A stretch of 64,000 nucleotides of DNA from UBA1181 sp963619325 (GTDB lineage: Bacteria > Bacteroidota > Bacteroidia > Bacteroidales > Paludibacteraceae). The DNA is taken from contig CAVEVQ010000010.1 of the NCBI GenBank assembly GCA_963619325.1, forward strand, positions 3,170-67,169, given 5' to 3'. Position numbers and translations under genes: made by a program. The first letter of the stretch is position 1. Each line of letters opens with the position of its first letter. Under the pieces are notes generated by a model that saw nothing but the letters and a program-made list of their open reading frames with translations, searched no databases and was not told the DNA's origin. Shown here piece after piece: positions 8,132-17,055 of this stretch.

Positions 8132-9577
8132 TCAGATGATTCGCTTTACGATATTTTTCAAATCAAAAAAAGATTCGTCTTTTGCCTTGTAAGCTATAAA
8201 AAGATAGGATATGCCACCCATCAAAAACCCTCCTATCAACTGAAGAGACAAACTTTCAAAGAGGAACAAGCAACAATAACACAACAAACCCATAACAAAC
8301 GAATTGAACATAATAGGCAGATTAGTACGCATTTGCTTGAGAAGTCCCAAATCCAAATATTTCCCCGTGTAGTAGCAGTTTATACAATATGCTATAAAGC
8401 CATAGAGAGACTGCCCAACACAGATCCACTTCAATCCTAACGGAATCGTTGCGAACAAAAGTACAAACGCAACCGGCTTTTTGATAATTTCTAATTTCAA
8501 AACCAGATCCGTCCTTCCTTTCACATACAGAACATTTAAATTCAGTTGGTTTAAAGGCTCAAAAAAAGCCCCGACACACAAAATCTGGAACAAGGGGACT
8601 ACAGGAAGCCATTTGTCTCCGATCAATACAACAATAAACGGCTTCGCAAGCACTATCAGACATGAAATGACCGGACACAACAAAAAGGCGCTCATTCTTA
8701 AGAACTTCATATACGCGGCACGCAAACGTTGCTCCTCATCCTGAATTTCCGACAACACGGGATAAGCCACTTTCATGACCGTATACATCAAAGTGTTGGA
8801 AGGCAACTGTGCGTAGCCATTTGCCCTGCTGTAATACCCGACATGACTAACAGAAAAGAATTTTCCAATCACCAACGCGTATATATTATTGCATATTGTG
8901 TTTAGCAGACTTGAGCAAAGCAACTTCGAGCCAAAAGAGAATAAATGTTTGAAAGAGTTTATGGAGAATGATAATTTAGGATACCATCTCATACAAATCT
9001 CTATTGACAGGAAATATACCGCGCCAAAACAGACTTGCTGAAACACCAGCGACCACACACCATAGCCCATATACGCCATGGTCAACGCACCGATACCCGA
9101 CAACAGACGCGTAGCAAGTGTGACAATCATTATCTCCTTAAAACGCATCTCCGACCGCATCTTTGCCACCTGAGACACACATAAAGAGTTGAGCATCAAC
9201 GCCAAACCAGACACCTTTACGATATCACACAAAATAGGAGTGTCATAAAAATCGGCTATCAGGGAGGAGGTAAACCAAAGAACGAGATACAACAAAACCC
9301 CAACCAAAACATTGAAATAGAAACAAGTAGAGTAATCATCCTCATTTCTATCTTTCTTCTGTATCAATGCACTTCCGAACCCTGAGTCGATAATTACAGA
9401 CGAGATAGCAATAAAGATGGCTATCATTCCCATTGTGCCATAGTCTTCCGGCGACAACTGCCGCGACAACAGAACCCCGACAACAAACTGAATGACAAGC
9501 TGCCCCGACTTCTCAATGGATGTCCATACAAGTCCCAAAAACGTCTTATTTCTCAGAGACTTATTCTCCATCATCAT
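8132..9577 (-). CDS. Polysaccharide/O-antigen flippase, Wzx/WzxC-like
   Basis: 481 residues from ATG 9577; the first three codons are all ATG, so the true start could be one or two codons later. The protein is hydrophobic throughout with about 12-14 membrane segments. The N-terminus (FLGLVWTSIEKSGQLVIQFVV, LLSRQLSPEDYGTMGMIAIF) is typical of the polysaccharide transporter branch of the MOP superfamily, closest in style to WzxC/colanic-acid exporters. These flip undecaprenyl-linked repeat units across the inner membrane. It stands apart from the glycosyltransferase cluster at 16-23 kb but would complete that pathway. A promoter box at 9594-9601 leaves a very short leader. Confidence 0.85.
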   Translation of the reverse strand: MMMENKSLRNKTFLGLVWTSIEKSGQLVIQFVVGVLLSRQLSPEDYGTMGMIAIFIAISSVIIDSGFGSALIQKKDRNEDDYSTCFYFNVLVGVLLYLVLWFTSSLIADFYDTPILCDIVKVSGLALMLNSLCVSQVAKMRSEMRFKEIMIVTLATRLLSGIGALTMAYMGYGVWSLVFQQVCFGAVYFLSIEICMRWYPKLSFSINSFKHLFSFGSKLLCSSLLNTICNNIYALVIGKFFSVSHVGYYSRANGYAQLPSNTLMYTVMKVAYPVLSEIQDEEQRLRAAYMKFLRMSAFLLCPVISCLIVLAKPFIVVLIGDKWLPVVPLFQILCVGAFFEPLNQLNLNVLYVKGRTDLVLKLEIIKKPVAFVLLFATIPLGLKWICVGQSLYGFIAYCINCYYTGKYLDLGLLKQMRTNLPIMFNSFVMGLLCYCCLFLFESLSLQLIGGFLMGGISYLFIAYKAKDESFFDLKNIVKRII

Positions 9578-9593
9578 ATTTCCAAATAGCGCG

Positions 9594-9601
9594 CAAAGAT
9601 A
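9594..9601 (-). promoter_or_regulatory. -7 promoter box for the flippase gene
   Basis: Minus-strand reading is TATCTTTG (TAnnTTTG), 17 bases from the ATG triplet, implying a leader of about ten bases. The -33 element is weak. It lies beside the divergent HU promoter. Confidence 0.5.
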
Positions 9602-9612
9602 GTCAAAAAAAA

Positions 9613-9642
9613 TTTGGCAAGTAAAAATTTTATATTATATTG
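9613..9642 (+). promoter_or_regulatory. Probable promoter of the HU gene
   Basis: TTTG at 9613-9616, then 19 bases, then TATATTG at 9636-9642, one base short of the TAnnTTTG consensus. The start codon lies 31 bases further on. Confidence 0.5.
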
Positions 9643-9672
9643 CACGACCATTTTATTCATAATTTTATTGCG

Positions 9673-9945
9673 ATGAACAAAACAGAATTTATTGCCGCTG
9701 TCGCTGAAAAATCTGGTCTTTCCAAGGTAGATAGCCAAAAAGCGATCGAAGCTTTTCAAGATGTTGTCAGTGAAGTCCTCAAAGCAGGCGACCAGTTAGC
9801 ACTCTTGGGTTGGGGAACCTTCTCGGTCAAAGAGAACGCTGAGCGTCAAGGGGTCAATCCTCGTACGAAAGAGAAAATCACAATCGCCGCCAAGAAAGTC
9901 GTTAAGTTCAAGGCCGGAGCAAAGTTGGAAGAGGTTCTCAAATAA
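9673..9945 (+). CDS. HU family DNA-binding protein
   Basis: 90 residues from ATG 9673 (MNKTEFIAAVAEKSGLSK). Length and sequence fit bacterial HU: helical dimerisation part at 1-40, GWGTFSV beta turn at about 47-53, the DNA-grasping arm containing RQGVNPRTKEKITI with the conserved Asn-Pro-Arg that intercalates into DNA, and a C-terminal helix. HU dimers bend and compact the nucleoid. An in-frame upstream Met would add 11 residues overlapping the promoter region and is not favoured. The gene is monocistronic: its own promoter precedes it and a strong terminator follows 42 bases after the stop. Confidence 0.95.
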   Translation: MNKTEFIAAVAEKSGLSKVDSQKAIEAFQDVVSEVLKAGDQLALLGWGTFSVKENAERQGVNPRTKEKITIAAKKVVKFKAGAKLEEVLK

Positions 9946-9987
9946 GAGATTACCGTCTTTCTAAACATTGTATTGTCGAAAAAACAC

Positions 9988-10015
9988 GGGGAGGTTGTCT
10001 ATACCTCCCCTTTTT
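9988..10015 (+). terminator. Rho-independent terminator after the HU gene
   Basis: GGGGAGGT (9988-9995) pairs perfectly with ACCTCCCC (10003-10010), seven-base loop, followed by five T. Confidence 0.92.
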
Positions 10016-10019
10016 GTTG

Positions 10020-10027
10020 TATTTTTG
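10020..10027 (+). promoter_or_regulatory. -7 promoter box for argS
   Basis: TATTTTTG fits TAnnTTTG, 41 bases before the argS ATG. A TTG at 9995-9997 lies 22 bases upstream, within the preceding terminator. Confidence 0.5.
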
Positions 10028-10068
10028 TACTTCAATCATAGTATAACGGTATCGTATCAGCATTAAAT

Positions 10069-11862
10069 ATGAATGTAGAAGAAATTGTAGCCAAGTCTGC
10101 TCAAAAGGTTATAGAAAACCTCTATGGACAACCTGTCGACAGCAAGTTAATCCAACTGCAGACCACTAAGAAGGAGTTTGAAGGAGACCTCACCCTCATG
10201 GTGTTCCCTTTCGTGAAGATGTCGAAGAAAAAACCCGAAGAGACTGCTGAAGAAATCGGCAATGCCCTCGTCTCTGCAACTCCTACGATAGAGAAATTTA
10301 ATGTCATCAAAGGATTTCTCAACCTCGTCATCGCTCAGAATGCCTGGGTAGACGCACTCAACGCCATCTTGGCAGACGAACGTTTTGGATTGAAAGAGGT
10401 GAAATCAGACGCACCTCTCTACATGGTGGAATACTCTTCGCCTAACACCAACAAACCGCTCCACTTAGGACATGTCCGCAACAACCTGCTCGGCTACAGT
10501 CTCTGCCGTATCCTTGAGGCCAATGGTCTGCGCGTCATCAAGACAAACATCGTCAACGACCGTGGCATCCACATCTGCAAGTCCATGCTCGCATGGCAAA
10601 AATTCGGCAAAGGTGAGACGCCCGCCTCTTCAGGCAAGAAAGGCGACCATCTCGTAGGCGACTACTACGTTGCTTTCGACAAAGCCTACAAGGCGGAAGT
10701 CAACGAGCTTATGGCAAAAGGATTGACAGAAGAGGAAGCAAAAAAACAAGCTCCTATTCTTCAAGAGGCTCAAGCCATGCTGAAGAAATGGGAGGACGGA
10801 GACACCGAAGTACGCAAACTCTGGGCAGAAATGAACAGTTGGGTGTACGCAGGATTCGACGAGACTTACAAACGTCTCGGTGTCTCTTTTGACAAGATTT
10901 ATTACGAGTCAACCACTTATATAGATGGAAAGGCAAAAGTCAACGAAGGACTTGAGAAAGGTCTCTTCTACCGTCGCGAGGACGGCTCTGTCTGGGCCGA
11001 CTTGTCCAAGGATGGATTAGATGAGAAACTCCTGCTCCGTGCGGATGGAACCTCCGTCTACATGACGCAAGACATAGGAACCGCCACCCAACGTTTCAAA
11101 GAATTCGACATCACGAAGATGATATATGTGGTGGGCAACGAACAGAACTACCACTTCCAGGTGTTGTCCATCCTCCTCGACCGTCTCGGCTTCTCGTGGG
11201 GAAAAGACTTGGTTCACTTCTCCTACGGAATGGTGGAGTTGCCTGAAGGTAAGATGAAGTCCCGCGAAGGAACGGTTGTCGACGCCGACGACTTGATGGA
11301 CGAGATGATCAGCACAGCCAAGGAAGTCTCTTCCGAATTAGGCAAAATGGACAATATATCAGAGGAAGAAGCCAACGAGATCGCACGAATCTGCGGATTA
11401 GGAGCTTTGAAGTACTTCATTCTTAAAGTAGACCCACGCAAGAACATGCTCTTCAATCCAAAAGAGTCTATCGACTTCAATGGAAACACAGGTCCTTTCA
11501 TCCAATACACCCACGCGCGTATCTGTTCTGTTCTCCGCAAGGCGGCAGAGCAAGGCATCCAATTAGGCGACAAAGTTGATGCCAACATAAAACTCTCTGA
11601 CACAGAGGCCAATCTTATTCAGTTCGTGGCCTCATTCCCAAGTGTTGTCGAGCAAGCAGGAAAAGAATACAGTCCGGCGCTCATCGCCAACTACATATAC
11701 GACCTCGTGAAACAATACAACTCTTTCTACCACGATTTTTCAATTCTGAAAGAAGAAAACGAAGCATTACGCAATTTCCGTCTGCTTCTTTCAAAGAAGA
11801 TTGCCGCTGTGGTCAAGACAGGAATGGGACTATTAGGCATTGAGGTGCCAGAGAGAATGTAA
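10069..11862 (+). CDS. argS: Arginyl-tRNA synthetase
   Basis: 597 residues, normal for ArgS. It charges tRNA-Arg with arginine in the cytoplasm. The N-terminal additional domain covers about 1-110. The class I catalytic core begins with VEYSSPNTNKPLHLGH (HIGH-type motif near residues 131-134) and contains GKMKSREGT near 394 in place of KMSKS, as usual for this enzyme. The C-terminal helical anticodon-binding domain ends with KTGMGLLGIEVPERM, a typical ArgS terminus. The asparaginyl-tRNA synthetase gene follows at 47 bases on the same strand with no terminator between, so cotranscription is likely. Confidence 0.97.
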   Translation: MNVEEIVAKSAQKVIENLYGQPVDSKLIQLQTTKKEFEGDLTLMVFPFVKMSKKKPEETAEEIGNALVSATPTIEKFNVIKGFLNLVIAQNAWVDALNAILADERFGLKEVKSDAPLYMVEYSSPNTNKPLHLGHVRNNLLGYSLCRILEANGLRVIKTNIVNDRGIHICKSMLAWQKFGKGETPASSGKKGDHLVGDYYVAFDKAYKAEVNELMAKGLTEEEAKKQAPILQEAQAMLKKWEDGDTEVRKLWAEMNSWVYAGFDETYKRLGVSFDKIYYESTTYIDGKAKVNEGLEKGLFYRREDGSVWADLSKDGLDEKLLLRADGTSVYMTQDIGTATQRFKEFDITKMIYVVGNEQNYHFQVLSILLDRLGFSWGKDLVHFSYGMVELPEGKMKSREGTVVDADDLMDEMISTAKEVSSELGKMDNISEEEANEIARICGLGALKYFILKVDPRKNMLFNPKESIDFNGNTGPFIQYTHARICSVLRKAAEQGIQLGDKVDANIKLSDTEANLIQFVASFPSVVEQAGKEYSPALIANYIYDLVKQYNSFYHDFSILKEENEALRNFRLLLSKKIAAVVKTGMGLLGIEVPERM

Positions 11863-11909
11863 TCATTTAGAAATCAACTGAATATAAGAAACAAATAGCA
11901 GATAGAATT

Positions 11910-13310
11910 ATGGCAATTCGTAGAACGAGAGTTGTGGACGCGTTGAAGTGCACAACATACGGAGAAGACATCAATGTAAAAGGTTGGGTTCGTACCAAAC
12001 GTGGCAATAAAAGTGTCAATTTCATCGCATTGAACGATGGCTCGACCATCAATAATATTCAGATTGTAGCCGACGTCACCAAATTCGACGACGAGTTGAT
12101 GAAGACCATCACGACAGGTGCTTGTTTAAGCGTAGTCGGCAAGCTGGTTGAGTCAATGGGTGGCGGACAAGCGGTCGAGATCCAAGCCTCATCCATTGAA
12201 GTGTACGGAACGGCAGATAACACCTATCCTTTGCAAAAGAAGGGACACACGATGGAGTTCTTGCGCGAGATTGCCCACTTGCGTCCTCGCACCAACACCT
12301 TCAGTGCGGTGCTTCGTCTTCGTCATAACATGGCGTTTGCCATCCACACCTTTTTCCATCAAAAAGGATACTACTATTTTCACACACCTATCATCACTGC
12401 ATCCGACTGCGAGGGTGCAGGTCAGATGTTCCAGGTTACCACTCAAAATCTTTACAACCTCAAGAAAGATGAGAACGGCAACATACGCTACGACGATGAT
12501 TTCTTCGGTAAGCCAACCAGCCTCACCGTTTCCGGACAGTTGGAGGGTGAGCTAGGAGCAACCGCATTAGGTGCAATCTACACTTTCGGACCGACTTTCC
12601 GTGCGGAGAACTCCAACACGCCACGCCACCTGGCTGAATTCTGGATGATTGAGCCAGAAATTGCTTTCATGGATCTTCAAGAGCTGATGGATTTGGAAGA
12701 AGAGTTCATCAAATTCTGCGTCAACTGGGCATTGGAGCATTGCCAAGATGATCTTCAGTTCTTGAACAAGATGATTGACAACGGACTGATCGAACGGTTG
12801 CAAGCCGTCGCTAAGTCTGAATTCGTTCGCTTACCCTATACCGAGGGTGTCAAGATTTTGGAAGAGGCCATCAAAAATGGGAAGAAATTCGAGTTTCCTG
12901 TATATTGGGGATGCGACCTTGCCAGCGAGCATGAACGATACTTGGTGGAGGAACATTTCAAGCGTCCTGTCATCATGATTGACTATCCGAAGGAAATCAA
13001 AGCCTTCTACATGAAAATCAACGAAGACAACAAGACGGTGCAAGGTACAGACGTTCTTTTCCCACAGATTGGAGAAATCATCGGAGGAAGCGTCAGAGAA
13101 GAGAACTACGACAAGCTGATGGGTAGAATCACCGAGTTGAATATTCCGATGAAGGATATGTGGTGGTATTTGGACACCCGTAAATACGGAACTTGCCCAC
13201 ACGCCGGCTTCGGCTTAGGTTTTGAGCGTCTCATGTTGTTCGTGACCGGAATGCAGAACATCCGCGACGTCATTCCGTTCCCACGCACACCTAAGACAGC
13301 AGATTTCTAA
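11910..13310 (+). CDS. asnS: Asparaginyl-tRNA synthetase
   Basis: 466 residues, the usual AsnS length. A class IIb enzyme that attaches asparagine to tRNA-Asn. The N-terminal OB-fold anticodon domain is at about 15-115 (VKGWVRTKRGNKSVNFIALNDG). The class II core shows motif 2 near residue 229 (FRAENSNTPRHLAEFWMIEPE region) and motif 3 near 432 (GFGLGFERLM). The active-site His/Glu/Asn pattern fits Asn rather than Asp specificity. Presence of AsnS implies direct tRNA-Asn charging. A bulged terminator hairpin follows the stop codon. Confidence 0.96.
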   Translation: MAIRRTRVVDALKCTTYGEDINVKGWVRTKRGNKSVNFIALNDGSTINNIQIVADVTKFDDELMKTITTGACLSVVGKLVESMGGGQAVEIQASSIEVYGTADNTYPLQKKGHTMEFLREIAHLRPRTNTFSAVLRLRHNMAFAIHTFFHQKGYYYFHTPIITASDCEGAGQMFQVTTQNLYNLKKDENGNIRYDDDFFGKPTSLTVSGQLEGELGATALGAIYTFGPTFRAENSNTPRHLAEFWMIEPEIAFMDLQELMDLEEEFIKFCVNWALEHCQDDLQFLNKMIDNGLIERLQAVAKSEFVRLPYTEGVKILEEAIKNGKKFEFPVYWGCDLASEHERYLVEEHFKRPVIMIDYPKEIKAFYMKINEDNKTVQGTDVLFPQIGEIIGGSVREENYDKLMGRITELNIPMKDMWWYLDTRKYGTCPHAGFGLGFERLMLFVTGMQNIRDVIPFPRTPKTADF

Positions 13311-13336
13311 ATCTGAAGTACAAACAAAACCATAGA

Positions 13337-13375
13337 GAAGGGATTCTAAGGAAACTTGGAATCCTTCTTTTATTT
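13337..13375 (+). terminator. Terminator after asnS, between convergent genes
   Basis: GAAGGGATTC (13337-13346) pairs with GAATCCTTC (13359-13367) with one bulged base, followed by TTTTATTT. It sits between asnS and the converging acetyltransferase-like gene. Confidence 0.65.
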
Positions 13376-13383
13376 AGATTTGT

Positions 13384-13893
13384 TTATACATCTGTATATC
13401 GATTATTTATATAATGTTCCGTCGCATTTTCACAATGTCTAATAGAACAAGGATTGCCGACGACGATAGAATGAGACGGCACATCGCAATTAACATAACT
13501 ATTTGGAGCAATCAGGACATCATCTCCAATCGTAACCTTTCCAACTATCGTCACATTCACGCCTATCCAAACATCGTCCCCGATTTTCGGTGTTCCTTTA
13601 CGGTCTCCTCTATTCTCCTGACCTATGGTTACACCCTTGTGGATATTGCAGTTATTGCCAATTTCAACCTTATGGTTAACCGTGATTCCGTATGCATGAC
13701 CAATATATAGGCCATATCCGATTTTTGTTCTCCAAGAAATCTCAATTCCTCTTTTATTGCAAAGGTACCTATAAACACACCGATAGAAAAAGCGCAATAA
13801 GCCACTTGAGTTCGCGCACTTTCTCATAAACACTTGAAAGAGAAGAGGACGTCTACCCATACGATGAAAATCCGACTGTATAAATTTATCCAT
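13384..13893 (-). CDS. Serine O-acetyltransferase-like hexapeptide-repeat acyltransferase
   Basis: 169 residues from ATG 13893. The C-terminal two thirds form a left-handed beta-helix with hexapeptide rungs (IGYGLYIGHAYGITVNH, IGNNCNIHKGVTIGQ, IGDDVWIGVNVTIVG, IGDDVLIAPNSYV) ending in PSHSIVVGNPCSI. The His of GHAYGITV fits the acetyl-CoA active site of CysE-type enzymes. At 169 residues it is shorter than CysE of cysteine synthesis (about 270), as are acetyltransferases that decorate polysaccharides. Last gene of the rsmG-pcm-ATPase group, only 9 bases after the ATPase gene. Acceptor substrate unknown; a role in sugar or serine acetylation is possible. Confidence 0.75.
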   Translation of the reverse strand: MDKFIQSDFHRMGRRPLLFQVFMRKCANSSGLLRFFYRCVYRYLCNKRGIEISWRTKIGYGLYIGHAYGITVNHKVEIGNNCNIHKGVTIGQENRGDRKGTPKIGDDVWIGVNVTIVGKVTIGDDVLIAPNSYVNCDVPSHSIVVGNPCSIRHCENATEHYINNRYTDV

Positions 13894-13902
13894 AAGCCTA
13901 CA

Positions 13903-14646
13903 TTAACTTTTTAAATTCACAAACATTCTTTCAATTTTCTCTCTATCCAATATTTTCGTCTCTTCAAACATTCCTCCTCCCTTCATCAGCCAAAACTCAT
14001 CACAATATTCCATCGCCAAATCTATCTCATGCGTACAAGCAATAATTGCTACGTTTTTCTCGTGCGACGTACGTCGTAACAGACCCATAATCTCTCGTCG
14101 GCTCCAATAATCCAAATGAGACGTGGGCTCATCCATCACAATCGCAGGAGTATCTTGTGCCAATGCTCGCACTATTTCCACACGTTGGAACTCTCCGTCA
14201 GACAATTCACTCACATTCCGACAAGTCAAATCATCTATCTGAAAGTCAGACAACAATTGTTTCACTTTCGTTTCCCTCTGTTCACCACACCATCCTTTCC
14301 AGTCTGAAAATCGATATTGACCCATGGCAACATAATCAAAAACAGACATCATAGACAAATTCAATCTCCGAGAAAAAACCACACTTACAACCGATGCACA
14401 TTCCTCAACAGACAACGAGTAGACAGACTGTCTTTCCCCATCTTTCCATACGAGAACGTTCCCCGACAGAGGGGGCAAAAAGCCCGTCATCGTCCGCAAC
14501 AAAGTAGTCTTTCCCACTCCATTAGGACCTAGAACAGCGACAAAATTTCCTAACGCCACCTTCGCATTAACATCATTCAACAGCGTTTTCCCGCCATACC
14601 CTATCGATAAATTATCTAAAGAAAAAACCTCAGCAGACATTTTCAT
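13903..14646 (-). CDS. ABC transporter ATPase of the FecE/BtuD (iron-siderophore/cobalamin) type
   Basis: 247 residues from ATG 14646; a farther upstream codon at 14676 is possible but adds residues not expected in the family. Walker A is GPNGVGKTT, signature LSDGEFQR, Walker B AIVMDEPTSHLD and the switch His is in CTHE. The segment after the Q-loop (MSVFDYVAMGQYRFSDW) is characteristic of ATPases that energise FecCD/BtuC import of siderophores, heme or cobalamin; the Q-loop itself lacks the usual Gln (VFSRR). No permease or binding protein lies in the window, so the partner must be elsewhere. It may serve the receptor/propeller uptake pair at 2.9-6.3 kb, which is a guess from shared substrate class. 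Confidence 0.85.
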   Translation of the reverse strand: MKMSAEVFSLDNLSIGYGGKTLLNDVNAKVALGNFVAVLGPNGVGKTTLLRTMTGFLPPLSGNVLVWKDGERQSVYSLSVEECASVVSVVFSRRLNLSMMSVFDYVAMGQYRFSDWKGWCGEQRETKVKQLLSDFQIDDLTCRNVSELSDGEFQRVEIVRALAQDTPAIVMDEPTSHLDYWSRREIMGLLRRTSHEKNVAIIACTHEIDLAMEYCDEFWLMKGGGMFEETKILDREKIERMFVNLKS

Positions 14647-14679
14647 AAATTTTAGGAAGTGAACGCATAAATTCACCCC

Positions 14680-15330
14680 TCACTCAACCACTCCTTCAAG
14701 CATAGGAACAAACGCACAACTTTCAAAAAACTCCGACTGAAAGTTCGTTTCACTTTTCCGTTCAATACGGCACAAGCGTAGTTCATTTTCTTTCACTATC
14801 GGCAACACCATAATACCGCCGACTGCTATTTGTCCTAACAATTTTTGAGGGAGTTGTCTACAACCCGCCGTGACAATAATCCGATCAAACGGAGCGTAAT
14901 CTTGCCACCCCTCATGACCATCACCCTCTTTCAAAAAAGGCATATAGTCTAATTTTGACAATCTTTCTTTTGCTTGTTTATGTAGGGAGACTATTCGCTC
15001 AACGCTATAGACCCGACAACCACACTCTAAGAGCACTGCCGTCTGGTAGCCCGACCCCGTGCCAATCTCCAACACTTTCTCTTCACCTCTCAGACACAGC
15101 AGATCCGTCTGACGGGCCACCGTATAGGGTTGCGAAATAGTTTGCTCCGCACCAATCGGGAAAGCCTTATCCTCGTAAGCCAACTCAGACATAGATGCAG
15201 GCATGAAACACTCGCGTGGCACCAACTGAATAGCCGTCAACACACGATCGGACGAAATACCTTTCTGTCTCAACAACTCGACCAACCTTTTACGACGCGC
15301 GATAAACTTATTTCCGACAAAATCAGCCAC
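14680..15330 (-). CDS. pcm: Protein-L-isoaspartate O-methyltransferase
   Basis: 216 residues starting with GTG at 15330; the upstream stop in this frame (15337-15339) leaves no ATG option. It methylates L-isoaspartyl residues in damaged proteins with S-adenosylmethionine. Recognisable features are VPRECFMP (about 38-45), the AEQTISQPYTVA substrate motif, the SAM-binding VLEIGTGSGYQTAVL, YSVERI and the post-core FDRIIVTAGCRQLPQKLL. Length fits bacterial Pcm. It follows rsmG by six bases and precedes the orphan ATPase gene, all in one probable operon. Confidence 0.92.
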   Translation of the reverse strand: MADFVGNKFIARRKRLVELLRQKGISSDRVLTAIQLVPRECFMPASMSELAYEDKAFPIGAEQTISQPYTVARQTDLLCLRGEEKVLEIGTGSGYQTAVLLECGCRVYSVERIVSLHKQAKERLSKLDYMPFLKEGDGHEGWQDYAPFDRIIVTAGCRQLPQKLLGQIAVGGIMVLPIVKENELRLCRIERKSETNFQSEFFESCAFVPMLEGVVE

Positions 15331-15336
15331 GGCATT

Positions 15337-15966
15337 TCATTTTACAACTGGAACATAGACGGCCTTCTTATTCTTGAAATATTCCTCCGAAAAGAAATCA
15401 CTCACATCAAAAACACTCGCTATCTTTCGGTACGGACGCACTTCCGCCTCCAACTCACCCCCTTTCAAACAGAGGACTCCATTCGGCAAAGCATTTTTTG
15501 GATTCTTAGTCACAACGTTCTTCGTAACCAAGCGCATCAAATCACTTAAAGGCATCACCGCTCGGCTGACGACAAACTCAAAGTTCTGCTTTTCATCTTC
15601 CACACGCTCGTAGGCAAAAGTCACATTCTCCAAACCAATAGCCGTAGCCACCTCGGTAGCCACACGTATCTTCTTGCCTACCGAATCCACCAAATGGAAA
15701 TGGCAAGTTGGGAAAAGAATCGCCAATGGAATGCCAGGGAAACCGCCCCCCGTGCCAACATCCATAATCTGCGTGCCTGGTTGGAAAGTGACAATCTTGG
15801 CAATCGCCAATGAATGTAACACATGATGCTCATAAAGATTCTCTATGTCCTTACGAGAAATCACATTTATTTTGCTATTCCAATCGGTATATAAATCGTA
15901 AAGAGAAGCAAACTGCTCTTTCTGACGTTCCGTCAAGTGGGGGAAATATTTCAATATCTGTTCCAT
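15337..15966 (-). CDS. rsmG: 16S rRNA (guanine527-N7)-methyltransferase
   Basis: 209 residues from ATG 15966. Methylates G527 of 16S rRNA in the streptomycin-binding region. Family hallmarks are WNSKINVISRKD (about 29-40), HHVLHSLA, the SAM-binding IMDVGTGGGFPGIPLAILFP and the later SRAV motif. Size fits RsmG. It heads a minus-strand operon with pcm, a FecE-type ATPase and an acetyltransferase-like gene. A promoter box lies at 15992-15999. Confidence 0.95.
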   Translation of the reverse strand: MEQILKYFPHLTERQKEQFASLYDLYTDWNSKINVISRKDIENLYEHHVLHSLAIAKIVTFQPGTQIMDVGTGGGFPGIPLAILFPTCHFHLVDSVGKKIRVATEVATAIGLENVTFAYERVEDEKQNFEFVVSRAVMPLSDLMRLVTKNVVTKNPKNALPNGVLCLKGGELEAEVRPYRKIASVFDVSDFFSEEYFKNKKAVYVPVVK

Positions 15967-15991
15967 CCTATTTTACTATTCTATTTTATAA

Positions 15992-15999
15992 CAAAGATA
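15992..15999 (-). promoter_or_regulatory. -7 promoter box for rsmG
   Basis: Minus-strand TATCTTTG, exact TAnnTTTG, 25 bases from the rsmG ATG. No well-placed TTTG for -33. It lies in the gap after the GT2 gene and marks a new transcription unit. Confidence 0.5.
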
Positions 16000-16044
16000 A
16001 TATTTTCTATCCGATTATCCACCTTCAAACCAACGATCGAGCTT

Positions 16045-17055
16045 CTATCTCTCTTTTAAGAAGATCTTCCCTAAAACCTTAACCAAGCCTATCAAATTAC
16101 CCCAACCATAAGAAAAATGCAAGGTGATAAATGCAAACACGAGATGATGGACACCACAATCTTTCCCCCTATTCAACTTCACACTCACACCTAATATTGA
16201 AATAAGGTATACCAAGAGCGTAAATGCGGACAACAAACCGAAAAAAGGATTTACCAACATAAGAAAAAATGGAACTATCAATGACAGCAAAAAAAGCATC
16301 GGAATGAAATGTCGTAAAGAGAGTGCAGATGAATTTTTTGTATAATACAAGGTAAGAACGTTCCAAAGTCCGTTTTCAAAATTATTCTTCGCCAATGCAG
16401 AATAGGTGGATCGTGCTTTATATTTTATCTGCAGATTTGGCAACAAATAGATTTTCCCTCCATTTTTTTGAATTCTATTATTCAACTCTATATCCTGATT
16501 GCGTGTAAGGCGTTCGTCATAAAGTCCGACTTTTTCAAAAATGGATTTACGGAAACAACCGAAGGGAACCGTGTCCACCTCTTTTATCTCATTAGTGCCA
16601 ATACGAAACTGACTATTGCCAACTCCCAAAGGATGAGACAACACTGAAGAAATAGCCACCGCGGTATTCGTGTTCCCCGTATTTGAGCCAACTGCCACGC
16701 CTCCCACATTTTCGGCATTCGGCAATGTTCTCAACGCCTCAACCAACCGACTGCAATAGTCGTTCGGATATTCACTGTGAGCATCAATGCGGATGATAGT
16801 TTCTCCCTGAGCCTGTGCAATACCCATATTCATAGCACAAGGGGCGGTTCTCTTTGGATTCTCCAGCAGATGAATAAAAGGGTACGATTTCAAGTAGGAT
16901 TGAATAATCTCCACCGTTTGATCAGTACTTTTGCCATCTACCAACAGAAGTTCGTAAGGTTCTGTCAAATCCTGGTTTAATATGGAATCAATACATTGGA
17001 CGATGTACGCCTCCTCATTATATATCGGACAAATTATGGATATCATTTTCGCCAT
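16045..17055 (-). CDS. Family 2 glycosyltransferase with C-terminal membrane segments (ExoA-like)
   Basis: 336 residues from ATG 17055. The GT-A domain fills about residues 1-240: ISIICPIYNEEAYI at the start, ELLLVDGKSTDQT, the metal-binding region IIRIDAHSEYP (DxH form, as in succinoglycan ExoA), and the acceptor-site region RNQDIELNNRI. Residues 245-330 hold about three membrane spans. Such enzymes add sugars to lipid-linked polysaccharide intermediates at the cytoplasmic face. Its ATG directly abuts the stop of the UDP-sugar dehydrogenase gene, so it is the last gene of the polysaccharide operon. Donor and acceptor sugars are not predictable. Confidence 0.87.
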   Translation of the reverse strand: MAKMISIICPIYNEEAYIVQCIDSILNQDLTEPYELLLVDGKSTDQTVEIIQSYLKSYPFIHLLENPKRTAPCAMNMGIAQAQGETIIRIDAHSEYPNDYCSRLVEALRTLPNAENVGGVAVGSNTGNTNTAVAISSVLSHPLGVGNSQFRIGTNEIKEVDTVPFGCFRKSIFEKVGLYDERLTRNQDIELNNRIQKNGGKIYLLPNLQIKYKARSTYSALAKNNFENGLWNVLTLYYTKNSSALSLRHFIPMLFLLSLIVPFFLMLVNPFFGLLSAFTLLVYLISILGVSVKLNRGKDCGVHHLVFAFITLHFSYGWGNLIGLVKVLGKIFLKER

